Of a stretch of 64,000 bases of DNA, positions 36,111 to 48,100 are shown piece after piece (the first letter of the stretch is position 1; each line of letters begins with the position of its first letter). Source of the stretch: Chelonoidis abingdonii. Its lineage: Eukaryota; Chordata; Testudines; Testudinidae. A program made the translations under genes and the position numbers. The stretch covers positions 10,892,152 through 10,956,151 of the forward strand of contig NC_133782.1 of the NCBI RefSeq assembly GCF_003597395.2, given 5' to 3'. The notes under the pieces were generated by a model. The model did no database searches. It saw nothing but the letters and a program-made list of their open reading frames with translations, and was not told where the DNA came from.

Positions 36111-39100
36111 GTGGACGGAGGAGACTGGCTGGGGGCACTATGCCCATTACGAAGGGGGGGTAAGAGGGAGGTCTCACCTGGGGGCGGTAGAAGGCGAAAA
36201 GGAGGGATGGCTTGAATGTTACAGGGGAGGCAGAGGGAGGCCTGGCTGGAAGCGGAGTCGATGTGTGACAAAGGGGGCTCAAGAGGGGAGCCTGGCTTAA
36301 AGGTTGCAGAGGACAGGTGTGGGTCAAAGGGGGTGCAAGAGGGAGGCCTGGTTTGTGGGGGGAAGTAGGTGTGAGCCAAAGAGGACACAAGGGGGGAGCC
36401 TGGCTTGATGGTTGCAGGGGGCAAGTGTGAGCCAAAGTTTGGGGGAAGGACTGGCGTTAGGAGGGGACTGAGTCATGTTGGGGAACCTGACCTATCATAA
36501 CTTGATCTATGTTTCCATTGTTATTTGAAAAATTAAATTTAAATTAATTTTGAAAATTAAATTATCTCAGATAAAAGTAACTGAAAATGTAAAAGCAATA
36601 ATGACAATAACCAGCCCTTCCTTCGTGCTTCTCTTCTTTGGAGTCCTTTATAATCATAAATTTAAAAAATCAAACAGTATTTTGAGAATATATTATCACC
36701 TAACTTCTGTAGAGAATTTAAGGAATTTTTTTCTCTCTTCAAATTTTTTTTTTTTTTTTTGCTTAGGAAAAAAATAGCAGATGATTAATTCTAAACAACT
36801 TAATTTTATAACAAGAAACCAAATAAAATAGCTTGTATAAAATACAAAATTTTGAGACAATGGATATAGATGTTCACATCGATAATTTGGGACTTGATCT
36901 TGCAATTCTTGCTGCTCACAGAGGTCCCATTGACAACAGTTTTGCACACGGACAATGTGCACATAGAGCTAGGATCAGATGCCTGCACTTTAAAAAGTTT
37001 GAAAATCCATTACTAAAATGCATGTTTAGAATTAGTCAGAGGATAAAGTTTCCAAAAGCAAGGAGTAAGTGAAATTTATAGGCCTGAGCCAAACTAAGGT
37101 AGGATAAGACTTCTTTTGAGTCATTGGGAATTTTGGCTGTATTACAAATACAGAATTTTGCCCTTTATCCTGAACTGGTAAGGTGTCCTTATAGTAGATA
37201 GACTAGAAACACGAACAAGTGAGTGTTTTACTTTCTTTTCAAAAGAAGTTTAAAGCCACTGTAGTGCCAGTAAATGTATATGTGAACAAAAACAAGTATA
37301 TTGATTGAAGAGTGAGGCAACAGGCTAGGTAAACATGAATAACTTCCAGGGCAAACATGTTATATTCACTTAAAATGTTTTTTTCTTTGGAAGACTAGAG
37401 AAGAGTAGTAAAATGGTATATTTGTAACCAAAATAATGTATTAAAACAAATCCTTAATATGTTTTCTTCATTTCTTAATACATTTAGATTCTGCAAACTC
37501 TGTTGTTTGGAATATGTGTCATAATTGACTTTGCTCATATGTTCATCCCTGCCACAAAGAAGAGTGTGTCATCCAGATTGTTGCCTCCAAGAGACTTCAT
37601 CTTCTCAGTGCTAGTATTCCCTGTTGGCTTAGTAAGTAGTTCCTACAAACAGGACCCCTCTCAAATAACTTCAGAAAAGACAGAAGATATTGGCACGTCC
37701 AGATTAAACTGACACAGCTGAAAGCCGTAATATTTTATACACCATTTTGTTTAGTTTCAGACATAACAACAGGTCTAATTTATCCCTAACTCAATTGACT
37801 CATAGCCCTGGTCTACACTGGGATGGGACCGATCTAAGATATGTCGACTTCAGCTGCTCTGTTCTCGTAGCTGAAGTTGCATATCTTAGATTGACTTACC
37901 TCACGTCCTCACGGCACAGGGCTGACTGCCACCGTTTCCCCATTGGCTCCGCTTCTGCCTCTCGGCAGTGATGGAGTTCCATAGTCAGCGACAGGGCGAT
38001 CGGGGATTGATTTATCGTGTCTACACTAGACGCAATAGATCAATCCCCAATAGATCGATCACTACCTGCCGATCTGGCACGTAGTGAAGACCTGCTCTCA
38101 GTGTATACTGGATAGGAAAAGATCATTTAGTCTAATGTGTTACCAGCTGCTTTTTGAAACGTATGGACACAAAGAAAGAGAGAAACTGTATTTCTGTTGA
38201 GTTTTGTTGAGGGCCTACCTTTCTTCACATAAGTAATTCTCATGAATGGGGGTACTTATATGAATAATGACTATCTATATGAATTTGAGTTTGTGTTATC
38301 AGATTCCTAGACTGAGGCCTTGTGTACCTGAGAGAGGTGCTCCGATGTAACTAAATTCGTTCAGCTTCCTTAGGTGGACATTCTTAATCCAATGTACCTT
38401 ATTTTGATTTAGCTTATGTCGGCAAGGAATGAGCATAAATTAAACCAAGAAAAGGCACAGATAAATTGAAATAGGTGTCCACATAAAGGATTTTGCACTA
38501 ATATAACTGAATTGGTTTCTAAACTGGGTCCATTAAATCAGTGCAACTTTCTTGTGTGGACAAGGCCTGAGATTGTCTTGAGTTCTATGAACAATGGAGC
38601 TTAAGAAAAAAATTCCTACCATTTAGAAAATATAAAATAAGCATATTTTAGAAATTAAGGAAACAGATTATAAAATTGCTGCTGTAGTTCCTGTATGTCT
38701 CACTTTATCTTTCTATGAACTCTTTTGTTCTTGGTTAATGATTATTAATTATATTTTATTTTGTATTTTTCAAAGGATTGCTTTGTGTTCTAAATTCACT
38801 AACAGCAAGTTACTGTTAAATATTTCCCTCGTTCTTTCAGTACATGCTAACCAAAATGGAGTGCAGACCACCCACCCTGTCTGCATCTACTGACCTCAGT
38901 GATGAAATTCCCCTGGACTCTAAGGGGAGAAGAATTAATTTCATACGTTCTCCTTTACTTATGCAATAATTTATAGTAGTTTTTCAATGAAGTATACATT
39001 TTCTGAATTTGACAGAAAAAAAAGATGGAGGTAATTAGTACTAAACTATCTTAACATCCACCGTGTAAACAGAAAAACTTTTAAAAACATCTTCTCTTCA

Positions 39101-42100
39101 AAGCAACTATTTTGATAAGGAAAAACTCTGAATAGTCCTGTGCAAAAAGATTAGTAATATAGTCGAACCTTAGAGTTACGAACACCTCATGAATGGAGGT
39201 TGTTTGTAACTCTGAAATTTCCTAACTTTGAGCAAAACGTTCCCTTTTTTCAAAAGTTTACAGCCGGACATTGACTTCATACAGCTTTGAAACTTTACTA
39301 TGCAGAAGAAAAATGTTGCTTTCCCTTTATTTTTTTAGTAGTTTACGTTTAACACAATATTGGACTGCATTTGCTCTTTTTTTTTTTTTTGGTCTCTGCT
39401 CCTGCCTGATTGCATTTTTCCAGTTCCAGATGAGGTGTGTGGTTGACTGCTTAGTTCGTAACTCTTGTGTTCGTAATTCAAAGTTCTACCGTATTTACTT
39501 TTATTTACATACAGTTTTTTATCTCAGTTTGTAGCTGTTACTTTTTGGACCCTTTATGCATATGACAGAGAATTGGTATATCCTAAAGAACTGGATGAGA
39601 TTAATCCACCTTGGCTTAATCATACCATGGTAAGCAGATAGTGTTTATTTCTTGAGGTCTTGGGTTTGATGTTTTTTCACTTTATGTATTTTGTTATTAT
39701 ATATGTACAATACATGCAGTTTGAACATAACAATAACTTGCAGACAATTTAGTGTACAAATTTCTTACTTATCTTCTGGTATTCCGCACTGCATCAAGTG
39801 TAGATATCAGGGTCATGGCCTGTAGCCCTACCAGAGCATTCTCTAAACTGTAACTCCTACCTTCTCTACCACTGGTGGAGATGCACCAGTAGTAACACGA
39901 ATGAGGGGGAAAGACTAGTGTAGACCCAACCCAGGACTCTGTGCTGTAGGGTACAGCTACACTGAAAAAATAAACAACCAACCCTACAACAACTCTCTGG
40001 ATTTTAGAGCCCAAGCTCCAACCTGAGCAGAAATGTCTACATTGCTATTTTAGCCTTCATAGCATGAGCCTAATGGCATGTCTACACTAAGAAATTAGGT
40101 CAAATTTATAGAAGTTGATTTTTTTAGAAATCAATTTTATACAGTCGATTGTGTCCCCACTTAAGACCATTAGGTCGGCAGAGTGTGTCGACTTTTAGAG
40201 CATTGTGCTGTGGGTAGCTATCTCACAGTTCCCACAGTCTCTGCCGCCCATTGGAATTCTGGGTTGAGCTCCCAATGCCTGATGGGGCAAAAACATTGTC
40301 GTGGGTGGTTCTAGGTAAATGTCATCAGGCCCCCTTCCCTCCATGAAAGCAATGGCAATAAACCATTTCTCACCTTTTTTCCTGGGTTACCCATGCAGAC
40401 GACGTACCACGGTAAGCATGGAGCCCACTCAGCTCATCATCACAGTATGTCTCCTGTGTGCTGCCGACATGGTACTGCATTGCTACGCAGAAGCCGCTCA
40501 TTGCCTTTTGGCAGCAGACGGTGCATTATGACTGGTAGTCATCGTCTCCTGGGTGCTCTTTTAGCCGACCTCAGTGAGGTCGGTTGGAAGCACCTGGGCA
40601 GACATGTGCTCCTGGCCAGCCTCGGTGAGGTTGGTCAGTGGCACCTGGACGTAAATGGGAGACGACGATGGCCAGCAGTCATACTGCACCGTCTTCTGGC
40701 GAGAAGCCAGGAGATGACGATGGCCAGCAGTCATACTGCACCGCCTTCTGGCGAGCAGCCAGGAGACAATGATGGCCAGCAGTCGTACTGCACAGCCTTC
40801 TGGCAAGCAGCCAGGAGACAATGATGGCCAGCAGTCGTACTGCACAGACTTCTGGCAAGCAGCCAGGAGATGACAATGGCTAGCAGTTGTACTGCACCGT
40901 CTGCTGCCAGCCTACGATGTATAAAAGAGATGGAGTGGATCAAAACAATAAAGAGACCAGATTTGTTTTGTTTTCATTTGTATTCATTTGCCCTCACCAC
41001 CACCACGTGAATAGTGGGGAGAGGGATAGCTCAGTGGTTTGAGCATTGGCCTGCTAAACCCAGGGTTTAGAGTGCAGTCCTTGAGGGGGCCATTCTGTTT
41101 GACAAGCCTGTAAGCCATGTTGTCAGTTGCCCCTCCCTCCATCAGAGCAACAGCAGACAATCATTTGGCACCTTTTTTCAGTGCAGACGCCATAGCACAG
41201 CAAGCATGGAGCCCGCTCAGATCACCACCGCAATTATGAGCACTCTAAACACCACACACATTATCCTGCAGTATATGCAGAACTAGAACCTGCAAAAGCA
41301 AAAACAGGCAAGGAGGCAGTGGCAGCACGGTGATGAGAGTGGTGAGAACATGGACGCAGACTTCTCTCAAAGCACGGGCACTTGCAATTTGGACATCATG
41401 GCGGTAATGCGGCAAGTTAATGCTGTGGAATGCTGATTCTGGGCCCGGGAAACAAGCACAGACTGGTGGGACCGCATAGTGTTGCATGTCTGGGACGATT
41501 CCCAGTGGCTGCAAAACTTTCGCATGCATAAGGGCACTTTCATGGAACTTTGTGACTTGCTTTCCCCTGCCCTGAAGCGCAAGAATACCAAGATGAGAGC
41601 AGCCCTCACAGGTGAGAAGCGAGTGGCGATAGCCCTCTGGAAGCTTGCAATGCCAGACAGCTACCAGTCAGTCGGGCATCATTTGGAGTGGGCAAATCTA
41701 CTGTGGGGCTTGCTGTGATCCAAGTAGCTAAAGCAATCTGAGCTGCTGCTATCAAGGTAGTGACTCTGGGAAATGTGCAGGTCATAGTGGATGGCTTTGC
41801 TGCAATGGGATTCCCTAACTGTGGGGGCGATAGATTGGAACCCATATCCCTATCTTGGCACCAGAGCACCAAGGCAGCCAGTACATAAACCGCAAGGGGT
41901 ACTTTTCAATGGTGCTGCAAGCACTGGGCTGGTGGATCACAAGGGACGTTTCACCAACATCAACGTGGATGGCGGGAAAGATACATGAGTGCTCACATCT
42001 TCAGGAACTCTGGTCTGTTTCACAAAGCTGCAGCAAGGACTTTCTTCCCAGACCAGAAAATAACCGGTTGGGGATGTTGAAATGCCTATAGTTATCCTTG

Positions 42101-45100
42101 GGGACCCAGCCTACCCCTTAATGCCATGGCTCATGAAGCCGTACACAGGCAGCCTGGACAGTAGTCAGGAGCTGTTCAACTATAGGCTGAGCAAGTGAAG
42201 AGTGGTGGTAGAATGTGCATTTGGACATTTGAAAGCACGCTGGCACAATTTACTGACTCGGATAGACCTCAGCAAAACCAATATTCTCATTGCCTGCACT
42301 CCACCGTGTCTGTGAGAGTAAGGGAGAGATGTTTATGGCGGGGTGAAAGATTGAGGCAAATAGCCTGGCCACTGATTACGCACAGCCAGACACCAGGGCG
42401 GTTAGCAGAGAACAGGAGAGTGCAGTGTGCATCAGAGAAGCTTTAAAAACCAGTTTCATGACTGGCCAGGCTATGGTGTGAAAGTTCTGTTTGTTTCTCC
42501 TTGATGAAACCCGCCCTCCTTGGTTCACTCTATTTCCCTGTAAGCTAACCACCCTCCCCTCCCACCTTCGATCACCGCTTGCAGAGGCAATAAAGTCATT
42601 GTTGCTTCACATTCATGCATTCTTTATTGATCACATAAATAGGGAGATAACTGCCAAGGTAGCCTGGGAGGGGTGGGGGAGTAGGGAAGCACCAGGTGGG
42701 ATGGGAGAGGAGGGAAGGAGAAGGCCACACTGCACTTTAAAACTTACTGAATGCCAGTTTTCTGTTGCTTGGGCAGTCCTCTGGGGTGGAATGGTTGAGT
42801 GCCCATAGCCCCCCCCGCAATGTTCTTGGGCGTCTGGGTGAGGAGGCTATGGAATTTGGGGAGGAGGATGGTTGGTTACATAGGGGCTGTAGCGGCGGTC
42901 TGTGCTCAAGCTGCCTTTCCTGAACCTCCACCATACACCAGAGCATATCACTTTGTTCTTCCAGTGGCCTCAGCATTGCCTCTTGCCTTCTGTCACCAAG
43001 CTGATGCCACCTATCATCTTCAGCCCACCACCTGTCCTCGTGTTCATATTGTGCTTTCCTGGACTCTGACATTGTCTGCCTCCACGCATGCTGCTGGACT
43101 CTTTCAATGTGGGAAGACTGCATGAGCTCAGAGAACATTTCATTGCGAGTGCGTTTTTTCCCCCTTCTAATCTTTGCTAGCCTCTGGGAAGGAGAAGATA
43201 GTGTGAGAGTTGAAACATTTGCATCTGGTGGAGGGAAAAAAAGGTAGAGTGATAGTTAAAAAGACACATTTTAGAGAACAGTGGGTAGACTGTTTCATGG
43301 TAAAGCTTGCTGTTAACATTACATAGCACATGTGCTTTCGGTACAAGGTCGCATTTTGCTTCTTATTGAGGGTATGCCAGTTTGGTGTGAGAGCACTTTC
43401 AAGCAGGGCCAGGCGACAGAATTTGGCCTCTTTAACCTTCATAACATGTGGGAATGGTTTCAAACAGCATTAGCACCCTCATTTCCCATATCAAGCAGCC
43501 GTTGGGTTGGCCATTTAAAATGAGTTAGCTATTTAAAAGGAGGAGGGACTGCGGTTTTTGGGTTAACGTGCAGCACAAACCGATCTAACCCCCCCTTCTC
43601 CCTGCCACTGACTGCCCCCCCGAACCTCCACCCCTTGCTTCACGCCCTCTCCCCACTTGCATGCTAACAGCGTGGAAACATTTCTGTTCACGCACAGGCA
43701 AACAGCACAGAAGGAACAGGACCTCTGAATGTTTCCTTAATTAAAATCACCCTGTTCAACCAGGTGCCAAGGAATGATAGCACTCTTCCTTGAGGAAAAC
43801 ACAGAGAAATTAAAAGACAGATGTTATTTGAATGCCAGCAAACACCAAGACCATACAGCTGCCATGCTTTGTTATGCGCAGTGATTCCAGGACTACATGC
43901 TACTAGCCCTGGCCATGGAAGTGGTCGATCCCCATGGAGGACGAAATAAGGCTGCCCTCCCGGAAACCTTTGGAAAGGCTTTAAGAGTACATCAGGAGAG
44001 CTTAATGGAGATGTCCCTGGAGGAATTCACTCCATCCCCAGACATGTTTTGTGATTAGTTTTCCAGTAGCATTATACTGGCTGCAAATGCAAGGGCAAAA
44101 TCATTAAACATGCTTTGCTTTTAACTGTGTATAATATTGACAAAGGTACACTCACCAGAGGTCCCTTCTTCTAGACTGTTGGGTCACAGGAGGCAGCCGT
44201 GGTGTGCGTTCAAAGGGTTTACTTGACTCCCTGGTCCGATGGTAAGAACACAGTTCCATGGCTGTTGGGGGAAAACGGTTTCTCCACTTCCTTGCTGTGA
44301 ACTATCTTCAGACCTCCTCCCCCATCATCTTCCGCTCGTCCCTAAACCCCGATCCCTGTTGGCCGTGCTGACTCCATTGACGGAGGTCAAGACGCAAGGG
44401 TGGGTAGTGCGTGGCTGCACTGTCCCTAGACATGGCATTGCAAGCTCATCATAGAAGCAGGCAGTCTGGTCTCTGACTCCGGGAGTGGTATTTGCCTCTC
44501 TGGTTTTTTTTGATAGGTCTTGCCTCAAGCTCATTAAGTTTTCAACTCGATAGACTGGCTGCGGGTCCTGTTTATAGGCCTCTGTCCCTTCTTCCCCTTC
44601 GAGATTTTTTCAAGCATGTTTTAGCATTTCGTCTTTTTTGAACAGAGTTCTGATAGCACGAATTAGTTCTCCCTCATTACCAGCGATTCAGTATCCATAA
44701 CCTCCTGTTTTGCTGTTCATGCATGGGGCTCTTTTGCGATGTCTGGGATTCCTTCACGGTCACCTCTGCTGATGGAGATCTGCACTCACCCACAGATCGG
44801 CCCATGCTGGCCCAACAGGACATGAGATTCAAAAGTTCATGGGCCTTTTCCTCCTGTTGCCTGGCCAGCTCATCTTGAGTTGAGGCACCTGTCACAGGCG
44901 GTCACATGGAGCACGGTGGGATAAGCTCCCGGAGCCGTCGTCGAATTGCGGCATACTACCCCAATCAACTCGGCACAACGGAGTCATATTCAGTGCCAAT
45001 CTTCATTGGGGGAGGAGTACAGGAAATCAATTTTAAGACCCTTTAGTCGAAAATATAACGTAGTGGATGGGGTGCGGGTTAAACGATCTAACCTGGCTAA

Positions 45101-48100
45101 ATCGACTAAATCGTAGTGGCCAGGGCTAGTCAGACTGACCCAGGTTGGAGACTTGCTGCTGTGGGTAGTATGTGTCGGGCGGTGTTTTGGTTTTTGGTGA
45201 TAGACATATCCTTAGTACCATTATGAACCAGCTAGCTGCCTCTTTCATGAATAGTCACCTGTCCTGTGCACGGAATTAGGAGGGTGGATGGATAACAGTA
45301 TGTAGCATGTAATTAATACGTTTATAATAATACATGGCAAGGGGGCAGATTAAGGTGCCAAGTCTTTTTCATTTTTGATTTTGGGTGCTTCTTTTAATTC
45401 TGTTTGTTTATGGGTTAGTAATATTATTAGATCAGGAGTCGGAACTTTCAGAAGTGATGTGCCGAGTCTTCATTCATTCACTCTAATTTAAGGTTTCGCG
45501 TGCCAGTAATACATTTTAACGTTCTTAGAAGGTCTCTTTCTATAAGTCTATAATATATAATTAAACTATTGTTATATGTAAAGTAAATTAGGTTTTTTAA
45601 AATGTTTAAGAAGCTTCATTTAAAATTAAATAAAATGTAGAGCCCTCCGGACCAGTGGCCAGGACCCAGGCAGTGTGAGTGTCACTGAAAATCAGCTCGT
45701 GTGCCACCTTCGGCACCCATGCCATAGGTTGCCTACCTCTGATCTAGATACATGAATTCCTTAAATCTTGTAGAACATCCACAGATAAATCTGTAAATTG
45801 CACAGTAACTTGTCCTATGTATTGTGGGCCAGGTCCAAAGCACATTGAATGCAGTTACATGATTTAGTTATTGACTCTCTAATTTGTCTCCTTGGTCCTG
45901 AGCCAGCATCATGTCAATGACAGCTTTGCCATTGACTTCAGTGAATATAGGATCAAGTCTATAGTACTCAAAATCAACTATGGGCATTTTATTTCCTGAT
46001 TTAAAAACATCAATTTAATTTTGATTGCATCTCTTGATGGCCTTTAATTTCTGGGGGAGTGGATGCAGCTGTTAAAAAGTAGAGATTACATTTGTGAGGG
46101 ATGGAAAGAATCTGTTATAATTAATAGTTCAACAGAGAAACCAACCAAACAAAATATTTCATTGCTGTTTCTGATATTTTCACAGTCAATGTTTCTGTCA
46201 TACCATTTTCTGTGATGATATTTGTTCATATTGTATATTTCCAAATCTGACTCTTGTATTTGATTTTTATTTTCAGCATACCACTATACTGCCACTACTT
46301 CTTATTGAGCTGATTACATGTCCACATAAATATCTTTCTAAATTGAAGGGAATGATAGGACTTAGCATCTTTGGCACTTCATACCTCACATGGTAGGCAT
46401 TCCCCGTTTCTCAGAAACACATCAGCAACAAGAAGCATAAAGAGCAGAATGCATGTGTGTGTGTTTTTTGGCATAATATTTATTGCTTTTCTTGATGAAA
46501 TTACCATAGTGTATCTTGGTTCTTACACTACAGTATAATCAGATACAAATACCTTACAAGAGGTAATAAAAATGCATGCTGGAGTCACATTTTTTTTAAA
46601 TTACAATAGTGTGGTCCCACAGGGCACACTCCTGATTCATGACCAGTATGGTTCCAAATACTACCTCCATGTGTGCTTTGGAGAGAGCTGCTGCAGAGCA
46701 CTCTTCTATGGCAGATGTAGTAGCAAATCTTCGTGTGTGGCCTTTATGTGGCGTGCCCCACTGTGCTGCCGAACATTTATGACCAGTAAATATGACCCAA
46801 AGAGAGATTTGAACTACTTAATTTATTCAAAGTCAGTGATAATGTTGAAACCTAATAATGACAATTTGAATAGCAACACCGTGAACTATTTCACTGCTTA
46901 GTGTATTAGCAAAACATCCATGTAAAATATTTATCGAGTATGGTTGGATTCCGTCAAAAGACATTCCATAAAAATAGGTTTCAAGTTTAGACTATACCAA
47001 ACATTTGAATATTCTGTTTAAGTGTCTGATCCTCCACATAGTATACTAGAAGGGAAACAGATAACTAGGTGCAAGAAGAAGATTTCAGAGGAAAATGAAA
47101 GATATCAAGAAGCTGGAAGGATTCAAATAAAGTAAAGCAGATTAAATTTAAAGTCTTTTTATTGATTAAAAGATACAAATCTGTTATTAGACACCTTAAC
47201 TGTTTTAATTTGTTCTGAGTAAATGTGCTTTAAGAAAAACCTCTATAGATTTCCCCAAAAATTTTACAGGCTCAGAGAAAAAAACCTTGCAAATTTTCCT
47301 TCAAATTCCCTGTAATCCTGCTCAGTATGAATAGTAAACTGTCATAAAATAACTGCTTAAATTTAGTCACGAAACATTTAGAACTTTCAAATGGTTATTC
47401 ATCTGATACAGGCAAGTTGTCAGTGTATTTTTATTTATGTATTTCATTTTAAACCTAACATTAAAAATATCTATCCTGAACATTAATCTCCTTTCACTTA
47501 ATTAGAAATATAATTACATGAATATGAAACTAGTATTTTAACCATAGGAAGCCGAAACTATAAGAAAATAACCAGAAATCTTGAATCCAAATATTCTCCA
47601 CTACATTCACTGGTATGAGCCCTTAATACACCATTTCTTATCCAAAAGCCTGGGTAAAGAGGTGGGCTTTGCAGCTTGCCCTGATCAGCACATTTGAGTT
47701 ACTTTGGCTTGGGGAGGGGAGTAAATTCCAAAGTTGAAGGCCGCTCAGAGAATGCCCTGCAGGGAGCTCTTATCCATGGCATAGTGGGGACTGCTGTTCA
47801 AACACCTGTGTTTATTGCAACTGTGGTACTATAGCCTGAGGAGTAATGTAGTCTCTTAGGCTAGGTTTACATTGCGCACCTTACAACAGCACGGCTGTGC
47901 CAAAGCACCCACAGGATTGTAAGGTGCGCAGTGTAGCCACTCTTTGTCGCCAGGAGAGCATCTCCCGCCAATAAAGCGCTGTCGTCATTAAAACTTTTGT
48001 CGTTCAAGGCGGTGTTTATTTCACACCCCCGAGTGACAAAAGTTTTAACGATGAAAATGCTGTGTAGACGTAGCCTTAGTGTATGTCTTCACTGTAGTAC

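Larger units (their letters stand above)
40074..45126 (+). mobile_element. Harbinger DNA transposon, copy 2, in intron 3 (5.0 kb, two-gene)
   Basis: Left end TGGCATGTCTACACTAAG after TAA (40071-40073); right end ATCGTAGTGGCCAGGGC before TAG (45127-45129), so the duplication has one change. Same layout as copy 1: transposase on +, Myb/SANT-like gene on -. It lies in the same orientation as the host gene and makes up most of the 6.6-kb intron 3. It carries extra material absent from copy 1: a minisatellite and a SINE head at 40560-41100. Confidence 0.88.

Noticed and set aside
35761..36300. 179-codon open frame overlapping exon 1
   Set aside because: It runs in a different register through the CpG island, exon 1 and the intron 1 minisatellite. 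Its composition reflects GC-rich sequence without stops and no domain is seen; the family match is in the other frame with a good splice donor.
40667..40905. CRISPR-like regular repeats
   Set aside because: Units are contiguous with no spacers and lie in a eukaryotic transposon; it is a minisatellite.
40393..40943. Frames of 65-143 codons with internal peptide repeats
   Set aside because: Caused by the 52-bp minisatellite, which shifts frame at every unit.
41017..41095. Functional tRNA gene
   Set aside because: A- and B-box-like texts are present but the sequence lacks a complete cloverleaf and matches the head of a turtle SINE.
46572..46901. 109-codon frame after exon 4 as an alternative exon
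   Set aside because: It has no family similarity, and exon 4 already splices cleanly in phase to exon 5.
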